Assembly (NCBI GenBank): GCA_947627625.1
Contig: CANQWR010000008.1
Coordinates: forward strand, 1 to 64,000
Reading direction: 5' to 3'
DNA length: 64,000 bases
Source of the DNA: an uncultured Ruminococcus sp.
Lineage (GTDB): Bacteria; Bacillota; Clostridia; Oscillospirales; Ruminococcaceae
The notes beneath the pieces are model-generated. The model searched no databases. It had not been told where the DNA came from and saw nothing but the letters and a program-made list of their open reading frames with translations. Shown in pieces: positions 51,967 to 61,089 of this stretch (positions within the stretch are counted from its first letter, which is position 1; each line of letters starts with the position of its first letter). The translations under genes and the position numbers were made by a program.

Positions 51967-52170
51967 ATGGCAAAGGTCAAGGTAAAGAGCCACTCAGGTG
52001 CTAAGAAGCGTTTCAAGGTAACAGGAAGCGGAAAGGTAAAGTATCAGCACACAAACAAGAGACACAGACTCACTCAGAAAGATACAAAACGCAAGAGAAT
52101 TGCGAGAAATGCGGGAGTTGCAGGAAGTGCAAACGCTCCGACAATAAAGGAACTTATTCCGTATCTTTGA
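51967..52170 (+). CDS. rpmI: 50S ribosomal protein L35
   Basis: 67 aa, very basic. Family start KVKSHSGAKKRFKVTGSGK and end APTIKELIPYL. AAGGAGG precedes the ATG. Confidence 0.97.
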   Translation: MAKVKVKSHSGAKKRFKVTGSGKVKYQHTNKRHRLTQKDTKRKRIARNAGVAGSANAPTIKELIPYL

Positions 52171-52380
52171 GTTTTGAGCGTGTGAATTTTAAGGTTTAAT
52201 GCGGATAGTGTCGGTGTGGGAGCGGGCGGACCGGTGTTCCCATGCGGTTTGATTTGAATTAGTTTAAGATTTAACTTGACGTGATGTGATGTGCGGAACT
52301 CTCCGCACACCGCACTCCCGACAGTTTACCGGTTGCGAATGAATAAATGAATGAAAATGAAACAGTGGAGGTAGAATAAT
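52171..52380 (+). promoter_or_regulatory. Structured 210-nt spacer between rpmI and rplT
   Basis: Long for this operon. Holds a perfect GTGCGGA/TCCGCAC hairpin (52291-52308), a GGGAG...TTCCC fold (~52221-52244) and complementary GTCGG/CCGAC segments that could pair over 100 nt. It could be a second L20 control site, as known for E. coli rpmI-rplT, but this is inference. Confidence 0.4.
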
Positions 52381-52734
52381 ATGGCTCGTATCAAGGGAGC
52401 AATGATGACCCGCAAGAGGAGAAACAAGGTTCTGAAGCTTGCAAAGGGCTACTGGGGTGCAAAGAGCAAGCACTTCAAGATGGCGAAACAGGCTGTGATG
52501 AAGTCAGGCAATTACGCATATATCGGCAGAAAACAGAGAAAGAGACAGTTCAGACAGCTCTGGATAACGAGAATCTCGGCAGCCGCAAAACTCAACGGAA
52601 TGAACTATTCCACTTTTATGAACGGCTGTAAAAAAGCAGGAATCAGCCTTAACAGAAAAATGTTGTCAGAAATAGCTATAAACGACGCAGAGGGCTTTAC
52701 GGCGATAGCTGAAAAGGCTAAATCTGCTCTTTGA
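52381..52734 (+). CDS. rplT: 50S ribosomal protein L20
   Basis: 117 aa. [35 protein letters not shown] split by a turn, and [14 protein letters not shown] are family signatures. It binds 23S rRNA early in assembly and represses its own operon. GGAGGT precedes the ATG. Confidence 0.98.
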   Translation: MARIKGAMMTRKRRNKVLKLAKGYWGAKSKHFKMAKQAVMKSGNYAYIGRKQRKRQFRQLWITRISAAAKLNGMNYSTFMNGCKKAGISLNRKMLSEIAINDAEGFTAIAEKAKSAL

Positions 52735-52748
52735 TTCGGCACTAAAAG

Positions 52749-52781
52749 ACGCTCCCGACCAAAAACGAGAGCGTATTTTTA
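52749..52781 (+). terminator. Intrinsic terminator of infC-rpmI-rplT
   Basis: ACGCTCCCG pairs with CGAGAGCGT (one mismatch), then TATTTTTA. Confidence 0.8.
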
Positions 52782-52816
52782 TTAGGGGTGTGTTTTTTTT
52801 GGGAGAGATAATTTAT

Positions 52817-53599
52817 TTGACTTCAAAAGAGAACAATATAATTAAAATTTTTCGGAAACTCTCTGTCAGCAAGAGGGAGAGGGCTGAGAGCGGAAAATTT
52901 GTCACGGAGGGTGCAAGAATAACGGCGGACGCTATAAGACACGGTTTTGCGGAGACTGTCCTTGTGACACGGCAGGCTCTTGACAGATATGCGGACGATT
53001 TTCCGAAAAAATTCCGTGAGAGTTGCAGAGTTTACGGAATTTCCGATGAACTTGCAGAAAAAATCTCTCTGACGGAGAGTGCACAGGGAGTTTTTGCGGT
53101 CTGCCGTGTACCCGAAAAAACGGACACTCCTCTGAAAGCTGACGGGAAGTATGTGGTACTTTTCGGACTCCAAGACCCCGGGAACGTGGGAATGATAATA
53201 AGGACTGCCGATGCGATGGGCGTGGACGGAGTTCTGATGTGCGGGAGCTGTGAACTTTACGCTCCGAAGACGGTCAGGGCGACTATGGGCAGTATTTTCC
53301 GCACGGACGTGAGAGTATTTTCGGACGAGGAGGAGCTTTTCGGAAGTCTCAAAAAGAGCGGTGTCGTCACGTCAGCGTCGGTTCTGAGCGAAGATTCACG
53401 GGACATCTGCAATTGCAGTTTTTCGGGCGGTCAGGCGGTTTTTCTGGGCAATGAGGGAAGCGGTCTGCCGAATAGCGTGTCGGAACGGTGTGACAGGAGG
53501 ATAAAAATTCCCATGCACGGAAGCGTGAACTCACTGAATGTCGCTATGGCAGGCGGTATCTTTATGTGGGAGATGACGAGGGAAATTAAAAATGGATGA
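52817..53599 (+). CDS. SpoU/TrmH-family RNA 2'-O-methyltransferase
   Basis: 260 aa. N-terminal substrate-binding domain (~1-95, FVTEGARI) and a SPOUT knot: LQDPGNVGMIIRTADAMG (motif 1), FLGNEGSGLP (motif 2) and IPMHGSVNSLNVAMAGGI (motif 3). It methylates ribose in rRNA or tRNA using SAM; the site is unknown. TTG start at 52817, as TSKENNIIK matches the usual family start and GGGAGAG precedes it. Overlaps dprA by 8 nt. Confidence 0.92.
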   Translation: MTSKENNIIKIFRKLSVSKRERAESGKFVTEGARITADAIRHGFAETVLVTRQALDRYADDFPKKFRESCRVYGISDELAEKISLTESAQGVFAVCRVPEKTDTPLKADGKYVVLFGLQDPGNVGMIIRTADAMGVDGVLMCGSCELYAPKTVRATMGSIFRTDVRVFSDEEELFGSLKKSGVVTSASVLSEDSRDICNCSFSGGQAVFLGNEGSGLPNSVSERCDRRIKIPMHGSVNSLNVAMAGGIFMWEMTREIKNG

Positions 53600-54941
53600 C
53601 GAGAAAAAATTCTGGATATGGCTGAGTACGGTCTTCGGAAGATGCAATATGCGAATGAAGGAGATAATGTGCCTTTTCGGGAGTGCAAGGGAGGCGTACA
53701 CGGCGGTCAGGTCCGGGAAACCCCCTTTCAGTCTGTCCGAAAAGGAGAAGAAAAATATTGAGAATGTGGACATATCTTTTACGGACAGTGTTCTTGAAAA
53801 GTGCCGAAAACAGAAAATAGAGATAATAAGCTATGGTTCGGAAAATTATCCCTATCGCCTTAAAAGTCTTTTTTCACCTCCCGCCGTGCTGTACTGTCTG
53901 GGCAACGTGGACTGTCTGAAAAGCAAGGAGATAGTGACGGCAGTCGGTACGAGGAGAGCCTCTGCATACAGTCTGAGAGTTTCGGAGAGAATATGTTCGG
54001 AACTTGCGGGGGAGGGAGTTGTCATAGCGAGCGGTTTTGCGGTCGGGCTTGACATATGTTCCCAGATGGCGGGAGTAAAAAGAGGGTGTCCGACGATTGC
54101 GGTCACGGCGTGCGGTGTAGACGTGGACTATCCGAGGGAGAATTACAAGTACAGAGAACTTGTCCTGAAAAGCGGTGGACTTATAATATCGGATTCAGTT
54201 CCCGGAGAACCTGCACGGAGTGAAAATTTTCAGAGAAGAAATGCGATAATGTCGGGGATTTCGGATGCGGTAATAATATTTCAAGCCCCTGTGAACAGCG
54301 GTTCACTGGTGACGGCGAATATAGCGGTAAATCAGGGGAAACTCCTGTTTTGTCTTCCTCCTGCGGACTTGTATTCGGGGGAGTATGCGGGGAATGTGTC
54401 TCTTTTGTCGGACGGTGCGATACCCCTCTATTCGTCCGCCGATGTGGTAGCCGAACTCAGAAACAACAAGTTTCTGCCGCTTTCGGAGTGCAATATCAGG
54501 AGGGGAGTCGGCGAGAACAGGAGCAAAGAGGACAGACCTGAAAAGGCGGAGATGTCGGTCTACGAGATTATCAGGAGTATGATAGGTGGAAAGGACGAGG
54601 ACAGCAAGGCGGTAAAGAGAAAGAAGACCGAGAAGTCCGAAAAATCCGAAAAGTCGGTAAAATCCAAAAAATCCGAAAACAGTAATAATGCGGACAGTTC
54701 GGACAGTATAAAATTATGGGAGTCAATAAGCAACAACACGGTCACGGACGACAACGGCAGTGCGGACTCCCTGAACGAGACACAGCAGAGAATAGTAAAC
54801 TTGCTGAGAGGGGGAAAACTGCACATAGACGAAATTGCAGTCAGGCTCTCACTTGGACAGCAGGAACTCATTTCGGAGCTTATGGAACTTGAGATATTGG
54901 GCAGAGTAAAGTCAATGCCGGGCAAGATTTACTCCCTCTGA
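53592..54941 (+). CDS. dprA: DNA-processing protein DprA/Smf
   Basis: 449 aa. SAM-like N-terminal helices (~1-80), a Rossmann-type core (~85-300: VGTRRASAYS, SGFAVGLD, FQRRNAIMSG, SGSLVTA), a Lys/Ser/Glu-rich insertion (~335-365, repeated EKSEKS/VKSKKS) and a C-terminal winged helix (~395-449). It loads RecA on incoming single-stranded DNA. SGFAVGLD replaces the commoner SGLARGID. The gene order dprA-topA-trmFO is standard in Firmicutes. Confidence 0.93.
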   Translation: MDDEKKFWIWLSTVFGRCNMRMKEIMCLFGSAREAYTAVRSGKPPFSLSEKEKKNIENVDISFTDSVLEKCRKQKIEIISYGSENYPYRLKSLFSPPAVLYCLGNVDCLKSKEIVTAVGTRRASAYSLRVSERICSELAGEGVVIASGFAVGLDICSQMAGVKRGCPTIAVTACGVDVDYPRENYKYRELVLKSGGLIISDSVPGEPARSENFQRRNAIMSGISDAVIIFQAPVNSGSLVTANIAVNQGKLLFCLPPADLYSGEYAGNVSLLSDGAIPLYSSADVVAELRNNKFLPLSECNIRRGVGENRSKEDRPEKAEMSVYEIIRSMIGGKDEDSKAVKRKKTEKSEKSEKSVKSKKSENSNNADSSDSIKLWESISNNTVTDDNGSADSLNETQQRIVNLLRGGKLHIDEIAVRLSLGQQELISELMELEILGRVKSMPGKIYSL

Positions 54942-55007
54942 AAAGTGTGTCCGTGCAATTGATTTATAACAGCAGATGAAAAATCGGAAAGGAGTCGGCG
55001 GGGGATT

Positions 55008-57080
55008 ATGTCTGATTTGGTTATAGTTGAGTCGCCTGCAAAGGCTAAAACAATACAGAAGTATCTTGGCGAGGGCTATGAAGTAGTGGCTTCTATGGGA
55101 CACGTTCGTGATTTGCCGAAATCAAAGATAGGTGTTGACACTGAGAACGACTTCAAACCTCAGTACACCGATATGAAGGGCAAGGAGGACGTTATAAAGG
55201 ACCTCAAAAAGAGGGCAAAGAGGTGTAAAAAGGTCTATCTTGCGACGGACCCTGACCGTGAGGGAGAAGCTATATCTTGGCACATAGCACAGATATTGAA
55301 TCTTGACCTCAATGACAACAACCGTGTGGCGTTCAACGAGATAACGAAAACGGGAGTACAGAGCGGTATGAGCAATCCGCACAGGATAGACATTGACCTT
55401 GTGAACGCACAGCAGGCGAGGAGGATACTCGACAGGCTTGTCGGCTATAAACTCAGTCCGTTTCTGTGGAAAAAAGTGAGAAAGGGATTGTCGGCGGGAC
55501 GTGTACAGACGGTAGCTGTGAGCCTTATAGTTGACAGGGAGGAGGAAATAAGGAAATTTGTCCCGAAAGAGTACTGGTCTGTTGACGCAAAGTTCAAGAC
55601 TTCCTCTTCCGATAAAATATTTGGAGCATCTCTTGTGCTTGTGGACGGCAAGAAGATTGAAATTCCCGACAGGGAACACGCTGACGAGATACTGAAAAGA
55701 CTTGACGGAGCGGTCTGCACGGTCAAGGCGGTCAGAAAGAGAGTGACAAAGAGACAGCCGTCACCGCCATTTATAACTTCAACACTACAGCAGGACGCTT
55801 CAAAAAGGCTTGGTTTCAACGCAAAGAGGACAATGAAAATCGCTCAGGAGCTTTACGAGGGCGTGGACGTTGAGGGCGTGGGAGCAGTCGGACTTATAAC
55901 CTACATGAGGACGGACAGTCTCAGAATTTCTGACGAAGCAAAGGCGGCAGCGGAGAAGTATATAAGGACAGTGTGGGGACAGAACTATTTGCCCGACAAG
56001 CCGAGAGTGTATAAATCAAAGAAGAACGCACAGGACGCTCACGAAGCTATAAGACCGTCAATGCCCGAATTTTCACCGCAGAGAGTGAAAAGCAGTCTGA
56101 CGGCAGACCAGTACAAATTATATAATTTGATATGGAACAGATTCATGGCAAGTCAGATGGCGAATGCGGTACTTGACACGGTTTCCGTTGACATAGAGGC
56201 GAACGGTTGTATATTCAGAGCATCGGGACACTCTGTGAAATTTGACGGCTTTATGATTTTGTACAATGACTCCGACGACGATAACGAAAAGATGTTGCCC
56301 GAACTTGCGGAGGGTGATATTCTGGAACTTGTCTCCCTTGACGGCAATCAGCACTTCACACAGCCACCCCCAAGGTTCACAGAAGCTTCACTTATAAAAA
56401 CTCTTGAAGAGAACGGCATAGGCAGACCGAGTACCTATGCACCGACTATTACAACGATAATTTCAAGACAGTATGTAGAGCGTGAGGGCAGACAGCTCAA
56501 ACCGACAAGTCTGGGCGAGACCGTCACGAAAGTCATGAAAGACTATTTTACGAAAATAGTGGACGCAAAGTTTACCGCCGACATGGAGAACAGCCTTGAC
56601 GAAGTTGAACACGGTCAAAAGGACTGGATAAGTACTCTGCACGAATTTTATGACGATTTTTCAGCGATCCTTGAAAAAGCTGAGAGAGAGACAGAGGGAA
56701 AGAAGATAAAAATTCCCGATGAACAGACGGATATAGTCTGTGAACTTTGTGGTAGAAACATGGTCATAAAGTTCGGAAAGTACGGAAAATTCATAGCCTG
56801 CCCCGGCTATCCCGAGTGTTCAAACACAAAAAAGATAGTGACGGAGACGGACGGAAATTGTCCGAGGTGCGGAAAGAGAATGCTTTTGAAGAAATCCAAA
56901 AAGGGCAGGAGTTTTTACGGTTGCGAGGGCTATCCCGACTGCAATTTTATGACGTGGAATTTGCCGTCGGCGGAGAGATGTCCGCAGTGCGACAGAACTC
57001 TGTTCATAAAGGGCGGAAAGAGTGGAAAACTCGTCTGTGAGGGCGAGAACTGCAATTATGAAAGAGAGCTGAAAAAATGA
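55008..57080 (+). CDS. topA: DNA topoisomerase I
   Basis: Relaxes negative supercoils by single-strand passage. 690 aa. Toprim domain (VIVESPAKAKTI at the start, DPDREGEAI), catalytic Tyr in GLITYMRTDS (near residue 305), and three C-terminal zinc ribbons (CELC...CPGYPEC, CPRC...CEGYPDC, CPQC...CEGENC). Overlaps trmFO by 4 nt. Confidence 0.98.
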   Translation: MSDLVIVESPAKAKTIQKYLGEGYEVVASMGHVRDLPKSKIGVDTENDFKPQYTDMKGKEDVIKDLKKRAKRCKKVYLATDPDREGEAISWHIAQILNLDLNDNNRVAFNEITKTGVQSGMSNPHRIDIDLVNAQQARRILDRLVGYKLSPFLWKKVRKGLSAGRVQTVAVSLIVDREEEIRKFVPKEYWSVDAKFKTSSSDKIFGASLVLVDGKKIEIPDREHADEILKRLDGAVCTVKAVRKRVTKRQPSPPFITSTLQQDASKRLGFNAKRTMKIAQELYEGVDVEGVGAVGLITYMRTDSLRISDEAKAAAEKYIRTVWGQNYLPDKPRVYKSKKNAQDAHEAIRPSMPEFSPQRVKSSLTADQYKLYNLIWNRFMASQMANAVLDTVSVDIEANGCIFRASGHSVKFDGFMILYNDSDDDNEKMLPELAEGDILELVSLDGNQHFTQPPPRFTEASLIKTLEENGIGRPSTYAPTITTIISRQYVEREGRQLKPTSLGETVTKVMKDYFTKIVDAKFTADMENSLDEVEHGQKDWISTLHEFYDDFSAILEKAERETEGKKIKIPDEQTDIVCELCGRNMVIKFGKYGKFIACPGYPECSNTKKIVTETDGNCPRCGKRMLLKKSKKGRSFYGCEGYPDCNFMTWNLPSAERCPQCDRTLFIKGGKSGKLVCEGENCNYERELKK

Positions 57081-58405
57081 GTATAAACGTCATAGGGGCA
57101 GGGCTTGCGGGGTGTGAGACAGCGTGGGTTATTGCGAATTACGGCTTAAAAGTGAGACTTTTTGAGATGAAACCCGAAAAGCACAGTCCTGCACACAGCT
57201 ACAGCGGATTTGCGGAACTTGTGTGTTCAAATTCGCTGAAAGCGTCCGCAACGGATACGGCATCGGGACTTCTCAAAACCGAAATGGAAATGCTCGGCTC
57301 TGTCACCGTCTCCACGGCAAAGGAGAATGCAGTCGGGGCAGGCGGAGCTTTGGCAGTAGACAGGGAAAAATTTTCGGACAGCGTTACCGATAAAATAAAA
57401 AGTCACAAAAATATAGAAGTCATAACAGGAGAGGTTAAAAAAATTCCCGATGGTGAAATTTCCGTGATAGCGACAGGACCTCTCACAGATGGCTACATGG
57501 CTGAGGAAATAGAGAGACTTTGCGGGGGTGGACTTAGTTTTTACGATGCAGTCGCACCTGTTGTGACTTACGAGAGCATTGACAGGAGCAGGACTTTTTT
57601 TGCCTCCAGATATGACAAGGGTGAAGCGGACTATCTGAACTGTCCAATGAATAAAGAGCAGTATATAAAATTCCGTGAAGAGCTTGTGAGAGCGGAGAGA
57701 GTGGAGTTAAAGGACTTTGAAAAGCACCCTTTCAAGGTCTATGAGGGTTGTATGCCCATAGAGGTACTTGCGGCAAGGGGAGAGGACGCAATGCGTTACG
57801 GACCTCTGAAACCCGTGGGTATCACCGACAAGAACACGGGAGAACGTCCCTATGCGGTTGTACAGCTTAGACGTGAGAACAGAGAGGGCAGTCTTTTTAA
57901 TCTTGTGGGATTTCAGACGAATCTGAAATTCGGGGAGCAGAAGAGAGTCTTTTCAATGATAACAGGACTTGAAAACGCAGAATTTACCAGATACGGAGTA
58001 ATGCACAGGAACAGTTTTATAAACAGCCCGGCACTCCTGAGCAGAGATTTTTCAATGCGTGAGAATCCCGATATATATTTTGCGGGACAGATTACGGGAG
58101 TTGAGGGCTATATGGAGTCCGCATCGAGTGGAATAATTGCAGGTCACGCCGTTGCAAGGAGAGTTTTGGGACTTGAGCCTTTGAGACTTCCCGACTTTAC
58201 AATGACGGGCAGTCTGTCGAGATATATAAGCGACGAGTTCAACGACGGGAAATTTCAGCCCATGGGTGCAAATATGGGTATATTGCCGGGACTTGATGTG
58301 AAGATAAGGGGAAAGAGGGAGAAATACAGAGCGTATTCGGAGAGAGCAATTGAATCGCTTAAAAAAGAACTGGAGAGAATCGGGTATGTCAAAAATAATA
58401 GTTGA
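57077..58405 (+). CDS. trmFO: Methylenetetrahydrofolate-tRNA (uracil-54) methyltransferase
   Basis: 442 aa FAD enzyme making m5U54 in tRNA from methylenetetrahydrofolate. GAGLAGCETAW dinucleotide motif at residues 7-17, ELVCSNSLK with a catalytic-region Cys, SYSGFAE, and GQITGVEGYMESASSG near the end. ATG overlaps the topA stop (ATGA). Confidence 0.96.
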   Translation: MSINVIGAGLAGCETAWVIANYGLKVRLFEMKPEKHSPAHSYSGFAELVCSNSLKASATDTASGLLKTEMEMLGSVTVSTAKENAVGAGGALAVDREKFSDSVTDKIKSHKNIEVITGEVKKIPDGEISVIATGPLTDGYMAEEIERLCGGGLSFYDAVAPVVTYESIDRSRTFFASRYDKGEADYLNCPMNKEQYIKFREELVRAERVELKDFEKHPFKVYEGCMPIEVLAARGEDAMRYGPLKPVGITDKNTGERPYAVVQLRRENREGSLFNLVGFQTNLKFGEQKRVFSMITGLENAEFTRYGVMHRNSFINSPALLSRDFSMRENPDIYFAGQITGVEGYMESASSGIIAGHAVARRVLGLEPLRLPDFTMTGSLSRYISDEFNDGKFQPMGANMGILPGLDVKIRGKREKYRAYSERAIESLKKELERIGYVKNNS

Positions 58406-59381
58406 CGCTTTTGGTGGAGACCATGCACCTCTTGAAGTGCTGAAAGGTTGCGAGAGGGCGGTCAAAGAGATAGGTGCGGAGATAGTCTTGACGGGAGACT
58501 CCGCAAAGATAAAGGAGTGTGCGGAGAAAAACGATGTCAGTCTTGACAGGATAAATATAGAGCACACTGTCGGGGTTTTCGACATTCACCAGCCCCCGAA
58601 CGAGATAATGAAGTCGGGGAAAGACACTTCAATGGCTTTGGGACTGAAAATGCTGTCCGACGGCAGGGGAGACGCTTTTGTTTCGGCGGGGAGTACGGGT
58701 GCACTTGTAATGGGTTCTACTTTTATTGTGAAGAGGATAAAGGGCATAAAGAGGGTTGCACCGTCACCGCTTTTGCCGACGGACAGGGGGAATTTTCTGC
58801 TTGTGGACGCAGGTGCGAACACGGAGTGCAGACCTGATATGTTGTTGCAGTTTGCGATAATGGGAAGTGCCTACATGGAAAAAGTGATAGGAGTAAAAAA
58901 GCCGAAAGTGGGACTTCTGAACATAGGTGCGGAGTCCACAAAGGGCAGGGAACTTGAACTTGAAACTTACAAACTGCTTGAAAGTTCGGATTTGAATTTC
59001 ACAGGAAACATAGAGGCGAGAGAGTTACCGCAGGGAAAGTGTGACGTAGTTGTCACGGACGGTTTCACGGGGAATATAGCCCTTAAATTATATGAGGGAA
59101 TGGGTTCGTTTTTTTCGGGGAAACTCAAATGGATATTTTCGGGGAAGGGAAAACTTGGCGGGCTGTTCTGTCTGGACAAGATAAAAATGTTAAAAAAGCA
59201 GATGGACTACAGAGAGACAGGCGGTTCGGCACTTCTCGGAGTGAGGAAACCCGTTATAAAAGCCCACGGAAGTTCCGATGCAAAGGCTTTTTTCAATGCG
59301 GTCAGACAGGCGAAAAAGTGTGCCGATGAGGACATAATCGGAGCAATAGAGAAATGTGTTGCCGGAAACGGCTTAAAATGA
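58386..59381 (+). CDS. plsX: Phosphate acyltransferase PlsX
   Basis: 331 aa. Makes acyl-phosphate from acyl-ACP, the first step of phospholipid synthesis in Firmicutes. IIVDAFGGDHAP, SAGSTGALV and DGFTGNIALK are family signatures. Starts inside the 3' end of trmFO (20-nt overlap) behind GGAGAG. acpP and fab genes, often next to plsX, are absent here. Confidence 0.96.
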   Translation: MSKIIVDAFGGDHAPLEVLKGCERAVKEIGAEIVLTGDSAKIKECAEKNDVSLDRINIEHTVGVFDIHQPPNEIMKSGKDTSMALGLKMLSDGRGDAFVSAGSTGALVMGSTFIVKRIKGIKRVAPSPLLPTDRGNFLLVDAGANTECRPDMLLQFAIMGSAYMEKVIGVKKPKVGLLNIGAESTKGRELELETYKLLESSDLNFTGNIEARELPQGKCDVVVTDGFTGNIALKLYEGMGSFFSGKLKWIFSGKGKLGGLFCLDKIKMLKKQMDYRETGGSALLGVRKPVIKAHGSSDAKAFFNAVRQAKKCADEDIIGAIEKCVAGNGLK

Positions 59382-59396
59382 TGGGAGTTTTGAAAA

Positions 59397-60098
59397 ATGG
59401 CAAATATTGAAAATGTTGAAGAACTTGAAAAAGAGATGGGATATAAATTCAAGGACAGGGAACTTCTCCGCCACGCCCTCTCCCACTCGTCATACGCAAA
59501 CGAAAAGAGGTCATCCACGGGAAGCAACGAGAGACTTGAATTTCTGGGGGACAGTGTTCTGTCGCTTGTCGTATCGGAACACCTGTTTACTCATCTGAAA
59601 GACGTTGCAGAGGGAGAACTCACAAAGATGAGAGCGTCACTTGTGTGTGAGAAATCGCTCTTCAAATTCGCACAGAGAATACATCTGGGGGAGTATATAC
59701 TTCTCGGAAAGGGCGAGGACAACACGGGCGGACGTACGAGACCGTCTATAGTGTCGGACGCATTTGAGGCGGTCATAGCGGCAGTTTACCTTGACGGCGG
59801 AATGGAAGCTGTCAGGAACTATATAATAAGTTTCCTGCCGCCTGAACTCAGCAGGGGCAAGAAGATAATATTCAGTGATTTCAAGACGGCTTTGCAGGAA
59901 GTTGTGCAGAAAAACCCCGAGGAGAAAGTCTGCTATGTGCTGATAAGCGAAGATGGACCCGACCACGACAAGGTATTTGTTGTGGAAGTAAGACTAAATT
60001 CGCAGGTCATAGGCAGAGGAAAAGGTCACAGCAAAAAGGAGGCAGAACAGCTTGCCGCAAAAGAGGCACTTGCTCTGATGGGATATGAGACACTCTAA
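59397..60098 (+). CDS. rnc: Ribonuclease III
   Basis: 233 aa. Catalytic signature NERLEFLGDSVL (~41-52) and a second acidic pair in SDAFEAVIAAVYLDGG; C-terminal dsRNA-binding domain (~160-228, with GKGHSKKEAEQLAAKEAL). It processes rRNA precursors and other duplex RNA. The multi-hairpin intergenic element is a possible substrate. 15 nt after plsX. Confidence 0.97.
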   Translation: MANIENVEELEKEMGYKFKDRELLRHALSHSSYANEKRSSTGSNERLEFLGDSVLSLVVSEHLFTHLKDVAEGELTKMRASLVCEKSLFKFAQRIHLGEYILLGKGEDNTGGRTRPSIVSDAFEAVIAAVYLDGGMEAVRNYIISFLPPELSRGKKIIFSDFKTALQEVVQKNPEEKVCYVLISEDGPDHDKVFVVEVRLNSQVIGRGKGHSKKEAEQLAAKEALALMGYETL

Positions 60099-61080
60099 GG
60101 CGAATATTTCAATATTCATACCGCACATAGGGTGTCCGCATATGTGCAGTTTCTGTGACCAGAGGACAATAAGCGGTGAGGAGAAAGCTCCCCGACCGCA
60201 GGAAGTCCGTGAGATTTGTTCAAAGGCACTTGCAGAAGTCGGAAGTCCCGAAGATACGGAGATAGCCTTTTTCGGGGGGAGTTTCACAGCAATTCCCGAA
60301 AAGCTGATGATAGATTATCTGAAGTGCGTGCAGGACTTTTTGGGTGAGGGCAAATTTTTTGGTATAAGAATTTCGACAAGACCGGACTATATAAATAATC
60401 ACATACTTGATATATTGAGAGATTACGGAGTGACTTCAATAGAACTTGGTGCACAGTCCATGAATGATGGGGTACTCCTTGCGAACGGCAGAGGTCACAC
60501 GGCACAGGACGTTTACAGGGCAAGTGATTTAATCAAGTCATACGGCTTTGAACTCGGTTTGCAGATGATGGTGGGACTGTATAGGAGTACCGAAGAAATA
60601 GAGCGTGAGACAGTCGACAGGATATGTGAAATACACCCCGACACGGTGAGGATATATCCCGTTGTCATACTGAAAAACACCGAACTTGACGTTTTGTATA
60701 AATCGGGGGAGTACAGACTTCTCAGCTTTGAGACGGTCACGGAGATAGTCGCAGATGCAATGGAGAGATTCATGCGAGAAAATATAAGAGTTATAAAATG
60801 CGGACTCCATGCGAGTGAACTTGTCGAGAGAGATATGACGGGAGGTTTTTACCACCCTGCTCTCAGGGAGATTTGCGAAAGTCTTATCTACAGGAGAAAA
60901 ATTGAAAGTCTCATTGGAGGAAGTTTCGGGAGATTCAATATTTTTGTGAACCCCTCTTGTATAAGCAAGGCAATCGGACAGAAAAGGTCAAATGTGGAGT
61001 ATTTCGGGCAGAGGGGAATTGAAATCAGGGTTAAGGGGGACGGTAGAGTAGCCCCGTATGAATGTGTTATCGGAGAGTGA
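60085..61080 (+). CDS. Radical SAM protein, Elp3-like
   Basis: 331 aa. Cluster motif CPHMCSFC (C-x3-C-x2-C, ~17-24), FFGGSFTAI, SIELGAQSM and the TVRIYPVVILKNTEL stretch typical of Elp3-like radical SAM enzymes. It lacks the acetyltransferase domain of true Elp3. It sits between rnc and smc, a conserved position in Clostridia, and overlaps rnc by 14 nt. Substrate unknown; RNA modification is a guess. Confidence 0.9.
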   Translation: MRHSKANISIFIPHIGCPHMCSFCDQRTISGEEKAPRPQEVREICSKALAEVGSPEDTEIAFFGGSFTAIPEKLMIDYLKCVQDFLGEGKFFGIRISTRPDYINNHILDILRDYGVTSIELGAQSMNDGVLLANGRGHTAQDVYRASDLIKSYGFELGLQMMVGLYRSTEEIERETVDRICEIHPDTVRIYPVVILKNTELDVLYKSGEYRLLSFETVTEIVADAMERFMRENIRVIKCGLHASELVERDMTGGFYHPALREICESLIYRRKIESLIGGSFGRFNIFVNPSCISKAIGQKRSNVEYFGQRGIEIRVKGDGRVAPYECVIGE

Positions 61081-61089
61081 GTTGAAGTT

